Origin: Turritopsis dohrnii
Taxonomy: Eukaryota > Cnidaria > Hydrozoa > Anthoathecata > Oceaniidae
Assembly (NCBI GenBank): GCA_027922465.2
Contig: BQMF02000023.1
Location: 310,001 to 374,000, forward strand
Direction: 5' to 3'
Length of the DNA: 64,000 nt
The translations under genes were made by a program, and so were the position numbers. The notes under the pieces were generated by a model, which saw only the letters and a list, made by a program, of their open reading frames with translations, was not told where the DNA came from and did not search any database. The stretch's first letter is position 1, and each line of letters begins with the position of its first letter. Below, piece by piece: positions 16,236 to 27,400 of this stretch.

Positions 16236-16796
16236 ACCGAAATGGCAGTTTAGCCTGTGCAGCTTACCAATGTCGCTTCCGAAACTGCGTAAATTGCAAC
16301 TAAAGAACGGAGGCTAATAATTTTTATAACTATCAAAACATTCTTTATACGTTCTTTTAGTATTTTACCATAGATTCGCCATTAAATAAACATTTTCCTA
16401 TTAAAAACACGGTGGGGAACTTTAGTTGCACCTAATTTGAAACACGGTTAAAATAAACTTAAGCTTTGGTTTTGGAACGTCGAAGTTCGAAGCTCTCTTC
16501 TTCTTGCAGTTACAAAGATTCATCAAAATTCATCGAACTTAAACCTTTTAAAAGCATTTTACATTTTTTTATATTTTGTACGTGTGTATTTGGTTTGCTT
16601 GTCTACAAAAATGTCTTGGATTAAAGTTGGAAACGGTTTTACTTCGTTTCTTATATTTTTAGATGACGTTTGTTTTTTTTTCTTTTCGGTCTTACAGCTT
16701 TCTTTTTATAAAAAAAACTCTGATATAAAAAAAAACATAGTTTCGTGTATTGTGCATATTTCTTTTGTTTGTATCAAATAGTTTTCTGGTGGTTTT

Positions 16797-16970
16797 AGTT
16801 AAGCCCTGTTTACACTTTTTCAAATGAAAATTGCCTTAATTTAAGCCTAAGAGATAAACAAAGTTCGACAAAGCTTCATGGGGCTTTCAGACTAATTAAT
16901 TTAGAATCTTTTTATTTTTGTACATTGCGAGTTGAAATGCTGCTACCGTTTTGTGCCATTATGGCTCTTG
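16797..16970 (+). repeat. Dispersed repeat, copy 2
   Basis: Second copy of the repeat at 4905-5090, in the same orientation, starting TTAAGCCCTGTTTACACTTT and ending near GTTGAAATGCTGCTAC. Confidence 0.7.
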
Positions 16971-18640
16971 TTGGATTTGAGACCACTAGGTATAGTGTCA
17001 TAACTCGAAATCTTAACTCGCAGATAAAAGTTTTAACTCGCGGCTAATCATATCTGCCTCGGCTAATCTGTATTAAAAATGAACTAATTAATCCACGTAA
17101 AAAAATAACCACGCAATCAAACCGTTGCATTTGTACTTCAAGATTAACATGTGTGCACGCGCGATTGAGACGCGCTAACAGACACCATACACACGATTGA
17201 CATGCTCCACGACACGTTATTGACTTCTGACATATTTTTGTGGAAACTTGAACTGCAAAAGAATGTAAGCATACTCACTAGGTTTATTTTTTTGCTGAAG
17301 TTATTAAGAAATCATAAAAGATCAAATTCTATCTAATGAATGGTAATTGTTGATCGTCTTAGAAATTTTCGTTGAGGATTAGTCATATGTTTAATAATGA
17401 TTTGTGGTGATTTTATGATAACGTGTGGATGTTTGAAAAAGGTAAAAAATATTCGTCGTTTCTTTAGTTTGTTTTGGTTTATATCATGAGCAGATATTTC
17501 TATGTAACGGGAGACATACGTGCATTTAATGCTTATCTGTTTGCTACTAATTAAAATCAATAATTGCGAAAAGTTGTATGTGGTCTTTAAACACTGTGCT
17601 TTTTTTGACATTGGCTTTACTATAGTCTCGATGAGAAAACACTAACTTATAAATTGATGTTTTTTGCTAATCCATTCATTATGAGCAGTCAATAATTTGA
17701 ACCACATCAGACAATGATCTTGTGTGTTTTTCACACGTCATGTCAGAACACATCACTAAAACTTTGTTTAAACGACGTGATTTTCTGTAGTTTGTCCGTA
17801 ATAACGCGATTTGAATGGTGCGTTTTTGCTGCACTTTAAGAAATAAAACGCTACAAATCGACTGTACCCTTTATAAACTACAGGTTTATAAGTAACCCAG
17901 AGTTCAATATTGGTCCAATATTTCAGGTCTGCAAATAACTGAAATATTAAACCATACTTTAAAAGCTAAAAAGAAGGGATTTCATTTAAAACCCGGTTAA
18001 AATTTAAAACTGGTTTTCAATTGACCAAACCTTTCTGCATTTGTGGAAGTTACTCAAGTCAGACGTTAAGATGACTTTTAATGTGTTATTTTTTTCTATG
18101 TACTACTTCTATATCTACTATATCTACTACTTCTTCTTATCACTATAATATCATAAGAATTTATTGGTTTAAAACTCTCATTAAACTCTCGTTAACTCTC
18201 TATTAAAGCCCTGATAGATGATGAGAGAATATTTTCTCAGTCGGTAAAAAAATGTCAAAAGCCAGGAAGAGCATTTTCATTGAAATAATGTAAATGTTTC
18301 TATCGAAATGTACTCCTCCGCAGTAATTTTAAAAACAAATTTGCCTGGTTCCCTCCATCTATCTCCATCTATTCTACAATTGACATAAAAACATAGTGAA
18401 AATTAGTATGAGAACACAGTAAGAATGACAGTGACAGTAACAAAGAAATTTTGAAACAAATGTACAAATGTATAAAGGGGTGGGGATTAATTAGTTTTAT
18501 GCATGGTCATTTGATATTTCGAAAACTTCGAGATTTCAAGATATCTAATCGGCTTTATGACCGGGTAAAGTTCTTTGGTTAAGTCAGACTCACGTTTAGT
18601 TTGCTATATCACAGCTACATGAATATATATCATGTGTTCG
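16971..18640. repeat. No gene; palindromic repeat copy at 18263-18332
   Basis: No coding signal was found. TAACTCG motifs recur at 17000-17050. A member of the 68-bp palindromic family, with GAGCATTTTCATTGAAATAA and AATGTACTCCTCCGCAG, lies at 18263-18332. The rest is AT-rich. Confidence 0.55.
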
Positions 18641-18645
18641 AAGAA

Positions 18646-18716
18646 ACATTCGAACCTCTATAATTCGAACTTTCTCTTATTCGAACGAATTTCAATGTCC
18701 CTTCACCTATTGCAGT

Positions 18717-18747
<31 letters not shown>

Positions 18748-19246
18748 GCTAACTCGACCTCTCGCTACCTATCTCGGCACCCTCCTAAGTCGACATAATT
18801 CCTTGTCCTGCCAGATTCAACACGTCTTTGAATGGAAATTTCTCGACATAAATATTTCGGCCCCTCGACAAAAAACTCGACATTTTCGAAATTTTAATTG
18901 TTGTTATTTCCTTAATTATCGTTCTGAGCTCATGTTCTCTGTCACCGTCATTTAAAATTCTGTGAATTTAGGAGATGGGGAAGCGATACATGTCGAATGT
19001 ACACTTCACTTCTTTGGCAAAGCAGGATATATAAATATTCTTAGACGCCAGTATCAGGCGCAATCAATGAACTTTAATTTTTGGAAATTTTTTATATGAT
19101 AAAAATATATTCCAAATCAAGAAATATATTAGTTTTTTCCTTTTTTATTTCTCCTAGGCACTGTCCGAACCTAATAAAAGCTAACTCGACCCCCGCCTAA
19201 CTCGACGTTTTTCCCGATAGGTGTTCGAATAAGAAGTTCATTGTAT
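18646..19246. mobile_element. Pogo-like TIR element holding a poly-C tract
   Basis: The left end ACATTCGAACCTCTATAATT and the right end, reverse-complemented ACAATGAACTTCTTATTCG, are similar but not perfect; both then carry TCGAAC and TAACTCGAC motifs. Inside, a run of 29 C at 18719-18747 follows TTGCAG. No transposase ORF was seen. The boundaries are approximate. Confidence 0.45.
18719..18747. repeat. 29-bp poly-C homopolymer
   Basis: An uninterrupted run of C in otherwise AT-rich DNA. On the other strand it is a G run that could form a G-quadruplex. Its length may be a sequencing estimate rather than exact. Confidence 0.9.
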
Positions 19247-19415
19247 GTGTGAATACCAACAATAAGTCAGTTCTAGGGTTGTACGGTACTTTGAAAGATA
19301 TGAATAAGGTGCCTATCCCTACAAACAAAAAAAACATCAAAATAATGAAATCGTCCAGTGTGGAAGCAAAATAACTGTTTGTTGTCACAAACATTATGAC
19401 TGATTTAAATTGATT

Positions 19416-20384
19416 ACCTTATTACGCAAAAATAACGCGGTACACCAAATAGCGCGGAACAAATTAATGCGATCAGAAATTAACGCGAATCAGAAGTTTG
19501 GGTTTAAAACTGTGTGGTAATTAACGCGAATCAACGAATATCTAATATTCGAATGGCATTTAATTAACACGAATTTTCACTGTCAACAAAATTTATTTTT
19601 ACTGAAATACATTGGAAATCAGCACAGGAAAAACAAAGAAATAACGAATAGATTTCAATTCGGTTTGGTGAAAGTTCTTGATCAAAAATCATGTTCCCAT
19701 TTCCTTTTCGGGCATCGTTTAAAACATCTGGTATTCTATTCAAGAAGGGGCCACATTTGAAGCTGAAGTTCACAAAGAAAAACCAATGGCTTCTCCATTA
19801 GTGCAAGGTGGATTAGAGATTCCAATAAAGGTATCAGTGACGTGGAATGAGCCAGAAAAATTGTCAATTTTAGTGGCTAAAGTGAAAGAAGTCGAGTATC
19901 CCCAGACCGGAGATTATATTGATGAATCCATAAATATTTTAAAAGAAATAGGGATTGAAAAAGACGAAGATGATGACGAAGATGAAGATGATGACGAAGT
20001 GGTGGAATTTCAAGTGGAAAAAGCTGATAACGTTAATAATGATAACGAGGCCATTCAGATATTATAAAAAATGTTTTGGTTTCTTGTAACTAGGATGTTT
20101 TATCTTTAACAGAACGTTTGAAAAAAGCACTCCTGATCCTTCCGTTTTGGACCCTTTCTGTTATCCTTACTTTTATGAAACAGTAAAATCTGGCTATTTT
20201 CAGTAGTTTTAAAAAGTTACATAAAAATTAACGTTTGATGAATCTAACGGACGTTTATTTAACGCTAGACATTTAATAACGGATGAGAAATTTACACGGA
20301 CAGGAAATTAACGGGGTTTTAATTAACGCGAAAAATTTCAATTCGCGTTAATTAATGTACCGCGTTATTTTTGTGTAATAAGGT
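19416..20384 (+). mobile_element. TIR element with small acidic ORF
   Basis: The left end ACCTTATTACGCAAAAATAA and the right end, reverse-complemented ACCTTATTACACAAAAATAA, continue into CGCGGTAC. The flanks read ATT on both sides, a possible 3-bp duplication. AATTAACGCGAA-type motifs line both ends. The interior of about 800 bp carries the ORF at 19786-20067. The superfamily is not assigned. Confidence 0.75.
19786..20067 (+). CDS. Unrecognised acidic protein fragment inside TIR element
   Basis: The ORF gives 93 aa from ATG, and its frame is open for a further 22 codons upstream (including ATFEAEVHKEKP) to a stop, so the visible ATG may not be the original start. Features: SPLVQGGLEIPIKVSVTWNE, then a helix-forming LSILVAKVKEVEYPQ, then a run of Asp/Glu (EDDDEDEDDDE) near residues 61-72. 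No transposase catalytic motif is visible and I do not recognise the family. Its location between matched terminal repeats suggests it is a captured or residual element gene, perhaps the tail of a transposase, because acidic tails are common there. It could also be a processed host fragment. Confidence 0.4.
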   Translation: MASPLVQGGLEIPIKVSVTWNEPEKLSILVAKVKEVEYPQTGDYIDESINILKEIGIEKDEDDDEDEDDDEVVEFQVEKADNVNNDNEAIQIL

Positions 20385-21252
20385 ATTAGAAATTAATTGA
20401 GCTCGTTTGTCTGGAAGCACAATTGATTGAAATTGAATTGATAACACAATGATTGTATTACATTTAATGTAGTTTATACCGTCGAACTTTTGTCTTGTCT
20501 ACTAATGTAAATCTAATGACCTGTACTTATGAAAACTCTTGCATTCTTAAGTAAAAGAATTGACAATGTCTATTAGCAGGCCAATTGATTTATATTAGAC
20601 AATGCGAAAGTTTGACCGTATAGACTGCCCCTATGGCGTTGAGGTTAAGAGATTCAGTTTCTTAGCTATACGTTGTCAGAGTCGTTTCTAGAGCTCGGTC
20701 AAAATTCGTTGCACTTAACCGGAAATACCTTCATTTATTTTTCTCTGAAAAGCTCAGGTTGGATAGGATTGGTAAACGAACAACAATTTTGATAGTAGTG
20801 GAGTCATCTGATGCCGTTACATGAATCTCAACGGTAACAGAACTAATAGACTTGTGAATCGTTTTTGTGAGAAAACCATTTATATAACTTGGACACGTGT
20901 GTCAGATAAGGCCTAAGGTTTCACATTAAAAAATGAATTCTAACAAATCCTTTACTGCCAGTTTTCTGCGATCTTGCAACCTGCTACCTCATTGGTGAAA
21001 TAGCTGTCACGCAAAATTATACAGAATACAAAACTGATTTTGTGAAGGGGAGTATGGTTTGCTTATCTGCTCTCAACTTGGAAATTAAAAAGCAAATTTT
21101 TTTATTTTGTCCTATGAAGGAACCAAATTAATTTCACAGGCTGAGATGTATATTACAATTTCAATGCTTTCGTTTTGTGATTAGAATAAGACTGGGGAAG
21201 AAGTGACGGATCAATCACTTCGTACGCTTTTTATATTCGACTACACTTTATA
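20385..21252. other. No gene recognised
   Basis: AT-rich with no convincing ORF. AGGTTAAGAGATTCAG near 20641 resembles an A box, but no B box follows. Confidence 0.5.
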
Positions 21253-22662
21253 AAGTGTAGTTTACACTGCGCGTTTAAATTATACACCGTCGATATATGC
21301 ATTTTTAAACGCGGTGTTTAATATAAACGCGCGATGTGAACAAAATAAGGAGCACTCATTTTGCAAACATTTTTTCATAAACGCGGTGCATATAGACGGT
21401 GTATTACGGCAGCCCATAGGGGACATGGACAATTCTACTCCTGTTACTTTCGTAACTGAAGCCATCCAACTGCATTATTTGTTGGACGACTTGTGTTTGT
21501 TGAAGTGAAGTCGTCCAACGCAATATTGAAACTTTTGGACGACTTGTGTTCAAAATGTTCTACCTGCGGGATAATTAATAAATGTTCTGCAAAATACTCT
21601 GGTAATTGAATGAGTGTAATGATGGCGAAACCAATGCCAGGATCGAATGCGGAGGTAAGAAAGTTGTTCATATGTTTTGTTTCTTTCCTCAATGTACAGC
21701 GACTAACAAGTTAATAGTAAGAAGTGGCGATAGCTGTATACTACCATTGTTTATTGGTAGTAGGTAAACAATTGGTAACAATTGTTTACCACTTACTCCG
21801 AAGAGCAGCCATTATATTAGTCATGTAACGTGCAATAATGTCGATATTTCGCAGAATATCCATGAAATTGTCCCGCAGGAGAATTTGGCGTTCGCAGAAG
21901 TCGTCCAACAGTTTCAATATTGCGTTGGACGACTTCACTTCAGCAAACACAAGTCGTCCAACAAAGAATGCAGTTGGATGGCTTCACTTAGAAACATAAG
22001 TGAAGTGAAATTATTCGAAATGCGTTGGATGGCTTCAGTTACGAAAGTAACAGGAGTAGAATTGTCCATTTCCCTATGGGCTGCCGTAGTGTATATCTCA
22101 AATCAGTTTCATATATACACCATCGATATACACCGCGTTTATGAACTTCAAAGACTTGCCGCATATTCCTATTAAATTTTAAATGGAAACCTATTGTTTT
22201 CATACTCGAACACATGCCCTATCAAGTTTTGAATTTTTTCTTGCAAAATTTTCATATTTTTTTGACCTTTTCTCTTACGTAAAAAAGTTTTCCCTGTCGA
22301 CATTTCTCATTTCTTGGCAAAGGGTATGAAATTCACCGTATTCCTTTCTTCCTTTGAATATATCACAAACCCAAGTACGTTTTTTTCCATCGTAGGTTCC
22401 CAATAATCTTCAAATAATAAGTAGGATGATATTGCTAAAATTTCGTCAGCTTCTCTATCAGAGTTCTTCATTTTTCGTTATACTACTCTTCTTTTCAGTT
22501 TTCATTTAAATTTGCCTTTGGTGTATATCTTGTTTATTTATACGTGCAATGTGAACTGTGTCACTTTCGGTACAGCCATTTCCGGAAAAAATATACGCAT
22601 TTGATAAACGCTTTTTTTTAACGCGGTGTATATTTTAAACGTGTGCAGTGTGAACTACGCTT
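21253..22662. mobile_element. Outer TIR element (GTAGTTYACACTGC ends) with nested insertion
   Basis: The left end AAGTGTAGTTTACACTGCGC and the right end, reverse-complemented AAGCGTAGTTCACACTGCAC, continue as imperfect inverted repeats with ACGTTTAAA and ATACACCG motifs. TIR-proximal arms contain ACGCGGTGTATA-type motifs on both sides. The TAYGG element at 21405-22088 has jumped into it. No target duplication was resolved. Confidence 0.7.
21405..22088. mobile_element. TAYGG-family non-autonomous element (684 bp), nested
   Basis: The perfect termini TACGGCAGCCCATAGGG are flanked by GTGTAT on both sides (21399-21404 and 22089-22094), a 6-bp target duplication. The arms carry inverted copies of GTTGGACGACTTCACTTC-like units. 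There is no ORF of interest. The terminal bases and duplication length match the autonomous element at 56660-59190, which is the likely source of transposase. Confidence 0.85.
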
Positions 22663-22869
22663 AAGAATATTCATATGAATAGTCCAACATTGACAAAAAG
22701 TAGCTCAGGCATGGGTAATCTTGGAATAGATTAAAAAAAAGTACTATATCAGTTTATAGTGATTATAGTAAAGACACTATGTGGGACTTGAGGATATAGA
22801 TGGTGGGTGTAGAGGTAATTTCAATGGACTATGGTTAAACTGATCTTGTATTTATTGCACATCCATCCA

Positions 22870-23245
22870 TACTGTATTCTCTCTAACTAGCGCCCCTCTC
22901 TAATAAGCGCCCCGTTCTTGTCAAAAATATTCTTATAAGCGCCCATTTCCAATAAGCGCTGGGGCGCTTATTGGAGTGACTAAACAAGCGCCTGGGCGGT
23001 AATTAGAACTTTGAACAAAAACCGAAAATTCTGTAATAGAAACGGATAGGACTATGATGTCTAAATTTAAGTTATATTTACAAAATCTTATTTCGTTGTC
23101 TTGAAAAATACAGCTGTTTTCATTCTTTTATGATAAATAAACAATGCCTTGTTCACAGCAAGCATGATCATTTCAAAAAAAATTTATAAGCGCCCCTCTC
23201 CTATTGGCGCCCCTCCCCCGGGCGCTTTTTAGAGAGAATACGGTA
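22870..23245. mobile_element. TA-flanked MITE with AGCGCC repeats
   Basis: Left TACTGTATTCTCTCTAACTA and right, reverse-complemented TACCGTATTCTCTCTAAAAA, with internal AAGCGCCCCTCTC-type motifs in both orientations. It is non-coding. The same design is seen at 34378-34478, 42569-42824 and 55341-55881. Confidence 0.75.
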
Positions 23246-23260
23246 CTTAATATTATTATA

Positions 23261-23437
23261 TACAGTAAACTTTCTCTCTAAATTCTAACACCTACAGGAC
23301 CAAAAAACTTTTGATTTACGGAAAGTTCGAATAACGGAGGTTGTTGCATAGAAGTAATAAGGTGAAGGGACCATAAAGTTCGTTCGAATTATGGAGGTTC
23401 GAATTGTGGAGGTTCGAATTATGGAGGTTCGACTGTA
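23261..23437. mobile_element. Pogo-like MITE (TACAGT ends)
   Basis: TA-flanked. Left TACAGTAAACTTTCTCTCTA, right reverse-complemented TACAGTCGAACCTCCATAAT. Near the right end a 15-bp unit GAATTATGGAGGTTC is repeated three times. About 177 bp, non-coding. Confidence 0.7.
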
Positions 23438-24408
23438 TTCATTTTGTTGCTTGATAAACGAAACGACCATCTTTAATTTCCATCTAAAAGAACCTTTCAG
23501 TTTTTTTCTGGTCTATTATTACTACGAAGTCATTGCTGTAACTATGAGGATTATGAAAAATTCTGAGGCTCACCCAAACTCGTTCCCAGACCACCTATAT
23601 TTTTGTCCAGTTTTTTTGTCATTTGCTGTATCAAAAAAACAAAACAAAAAAAACTTGGGAGTCAGGTTGTTGCATGCAATTTTTAAACGGATGAATTCAC
23701 TTTATCATTTTAGAAACTTCCACAGTAATCTTTAACAAAAGGACAGTAACAGCAGCCAGCCAATCAAAATCGTGGACTGTAGCTAATTGTCCAATCAAAA
23801 TTGTGGACCGTAGCGCTCCACCAATCAAAAGATATGCTACATTTAATCGCGGTGCTACTTTTTGCAACTTCTTTTCAATGGATTAGTATGTTTATTTGTT
23901 TTATTTTATTTATTTGTTGTTTTTTTTTTTTTACTTCTTCTTAAGCAGTCGTACACATTATCTTTTCTAACTAGCTGTGTTCACGGTGTGAAATTTATTA
24001 ACATTGTTTTGGTCAGCGAGGATTGTTTGTTTGTTTGAAATTTATTTTAAGTCGGATGACAAATCATAAAACATCATAAAAGATATAATATAAAAAACTA
24101 ATCCAGTCCGAAAAAGGATAAGGTTTAGGCTATGCTTCGTTCTTGATGTGTGATGGTGCTATAAGATTCATATCACTTTTGGCTTGTCATATCTGACAGT
24201 GTATCAGTGATAAAGGTTTTATGATTAAAGATAATGAACTGTTATATGTAGAGTAGAGGGTTGCACTATGCTGATGTCAGTAAGAAATAGAACAATTGTG
24301 AAATGATCTGGGAACGAAATAAAAAATGATTGGCTAAGAAAACTGCTGACACACTTTTTTCTCGATAATGATAGATAACTTTCATCTACTGTATCTGCAT
24401 TTCTTCAG
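23438..24408. other. Upstream region / possible first intron of the adhesion GPCR
   Basis: The first recognised receptor exon begins in phase 1, so at least one earlier exon must exist here or further left. I searched for an ATG followed by a hydrophobic leader and a phase-1 GT. A run of Phe/Ile/Cys codons after an ATG near 23888 is hydrophobic but has no clear donor. The start is unresolved. Confidence 0.4.
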
Positions 24409-27400
24409 ACGCACAGGTCGTGGAGATAAAGGGAACACAGATTGATCATGCCATGCAGAAATTCCCTTTCCCACCTTTGAACAATAATTCAACAGTCAAC
24501 ACGTCGGTTGGGATCGTACAGGCTCAAGACAAAAGCAACCCACAGGCCAAGATCGCATACGCGCTGCTCGATGTGACTTTAGAACTGAAAAACGGAACTC
24601 GAGTTAACGGCAAACCAGCAGAAAGTAAGAACCTCTTGTATTTACATAATCGATTGCTGCCTATTATTGAAACAACGTTAGTTCCTGTCTATTACAGCTG
24701 ATCCACAAGTAAACAGTATCTCCACTCATAAAGTGTCGGTCTCTATTATGTGAAAGAAGTCAATCCATCCCCATCCATTGATAGAACATCCGCACCAGAT
24801 TATGTGGGTCGACATGAAAGCATGTTTTCCCTACAAGTCTAGAACTCACTTTTCACACTCATGTTTTCGTAAAATTTTACATATCTTGATTTTTCGCACA
24901 GCAAAGCCGTTCACTTTACGTTGAAGCTGGATTTTTGTCTGCTTTTTATTTTTGTATTTAGCTTATGAATCATATAATTTCTTTTCAATATAATTTCTTC
25001 AAACTTTCGTATGCCAACATTTGGTGGAGTAACTTTCATTTTTTCTGTCGTTCGTTGACACCATACATGGACGTAGCATACTATCTCTAGATTGCCTAGA
25101 AAAGCACTCAAAATCTATAATTTCAACATGATTTTCAACTATTAGGAAAGGCAAAAACAAATTTCTCACGATTGACAAAAAATTCAAGCCCTCCCCTAAT
25201 TCTACGTCCCTACCATAGTCTTGTGACTACGTTGTCACATTCGTTTTGAGTTAACAAAAATTTATGTGCGCTTCTCATATTATGGGTAGGCGCCCATTTC
25301 ACAAAACAAAAACATGTGCGATCCATGCTGCTGCAAATTGAAAAGTTAAATTGAAAAAAACAATTTGTGAATCTCCTTTAAAAACTGCTTTAAAAATCAA
25401 TTACTAAATCAATAATATTTTGCTCATTTCACAATTTAGTTTTTAACAAAATTGGTCAGAAGATTTCGCTATATATATCTCATCAGCTACTGTTGAATTA
25501 TGAATTATAGTGTGAGTAAGGGAAAAAAACTAAAAACTAAATGGAATAAAGCCAGGGGGATAAAGTATCCTTCAGTGTATTTAAAAAGGTTAATCAAGCG
25601 AATTCAATGTTAAACTTTGATATGAAAGTAAGAGAATGACTATGTATAAAGACTGTTTGATTTACATTAAATGTTTAGTATTTGGAAAAAGGGTCTAGTA
25701 TGGTTAACATCTAAAGGATAATGCTAAAATACGAGGTTTCCATCATTCTGTTTTATTCTATTTCTTTTCAGGACCATCTTGGCAAAGTCTTGCTAGGGAT
25801 ATTGAACGTGATGATTGCAAAGTTTCCAATCTAGCATTCTATCCAGAACTACGTCAATATTTTTGTATTGATCATACCACGGGTGAAGTTTTCATTACAA
25901 AATTCTTTAATCAGAACATTCCATCAGGATCGATATTCACATTCAATCTTCAGTATTCTTATGGCAAAAGTATTACTTACGGTTCACCCCCTCCATTCTA
26001 TACTGTACTTTTTTCAAATTGTGATCTAATGACTCAGTACTACATCAATATGACAAACCTTTGCCAAACCGTTGATATTTATGAACAGCATGTTGTTAAA
26101 TACCAAAATCCCTTAAGTGGTGGTGACGGTGAAATCCTTGTGACAGTGATGCCAGATAACTCAACTGATCTTATTCACTATTTGGGTATCGTTCAGGTTG
26201 ATAATCCCATACTAAACGTGCTGGACATAACGGATAACCTTTATATTTCAATCAAACTCACTCATAATGGGAAGATGTACAGCAAAACATTGCCATACTC
26301 ATCACCAGTAATATATCGTTTTCAAATTGAAGAACCAATCAAGGTGCAAACAAATGACGCTGTTGGTGTAAACTTATCTATAAAACTTCTGAATGATAAA
26401 ACGAACCTAATTTATAAAGGAAAAGTGGTGTTCAGTCTTCATTATGTCAAAAATAGGGACTTTTGTACCAATAGTGGCCTATGCAATACTCTTGCTACGC
26501 AGTACTATAATTCATTTAAAGAAAATATGCAAGATTGTGAAGATATAGACAAATATTTATTCTATGCCAAGTATGGTTACTGTGAAGGTATCTTAAATTT
26601 TTATTTTATTTTTATTTATTTATTTATTTTTTTTTTAATTTATAATCTTTTCATATTTCAATGAATAAAATAATTTATAAGATACCATATTTTCTCTCAG
26701 TGTACAGGTCGGTAGGTTAAAATGTCTTCATCATGGTTGTGATCAAAATCAATGGACTGACAAGAGTTTTCTTTGACATGAGATTCAGCAAAGAGATAGC
26801 TGAATTCCCATCATGCAATGCTCATAACCTACAGTAAACTGTTGGAGATGCTTTAGTAACTACCTGTAAAAATTGCAAATAAAACAGAATTTATCTCTTC
26901 CTCTAACTACTGGAGGGTTATTATTAAAAGCAGTTTTAGTTACCATGGGTTCTTATTTGAGAGAGTGGACCTTTATTAAAGAACATAATTTGCATAAATT
27001 AAAAAAACTTTCATGATTAAATAAGAGCAGAAATAATAAAAAAAATAACAGTGCTTGCAAAAAATCCCACATCACATTAGTAACTTATGTTTTCTTAGGC
27101 TTTAGCTTCAAGATATAAAACATCTGATTTAGAATTAAACTTTTGTTTTCAGATAATCTTCTACCAAATGTTACTAAAACAAGAGCCATTCTGTACTCAG
27201 ACTTGCAAGAAGAAACAAGGGAGCCCATACATGTGCTTTCCAACTATGTATACGATACTAGTGATTTACGTTACAGTCTGCAAGATGCTACAGCAAAATT
27301 TGGCAGTAGTAGGAAAATGATAAAACCTGAGGGACATTCAGATTGCACTACTTCTAGTTTACTTACAGCAACGCCAATGGCTTACTTCTGTTTGAATGAG

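Noticed and set aside
18632..18955. ORF with a Pro run
   Set aside because: The Pro run is the poly-C tract; the flanks are transposon ends.
20636..20710. tRNA-like A box (GTTGAGGTTAAGAGATTC)
   Set aside because: No B box at proper spacing and no cloverleaf.
24225..24290. Similarity to 48610-48670 (AAAGATAATGAACT ... ATGCTGATGTCA)
   Set aside because: Only short blocks match; too weak to call a repeat family without computation.
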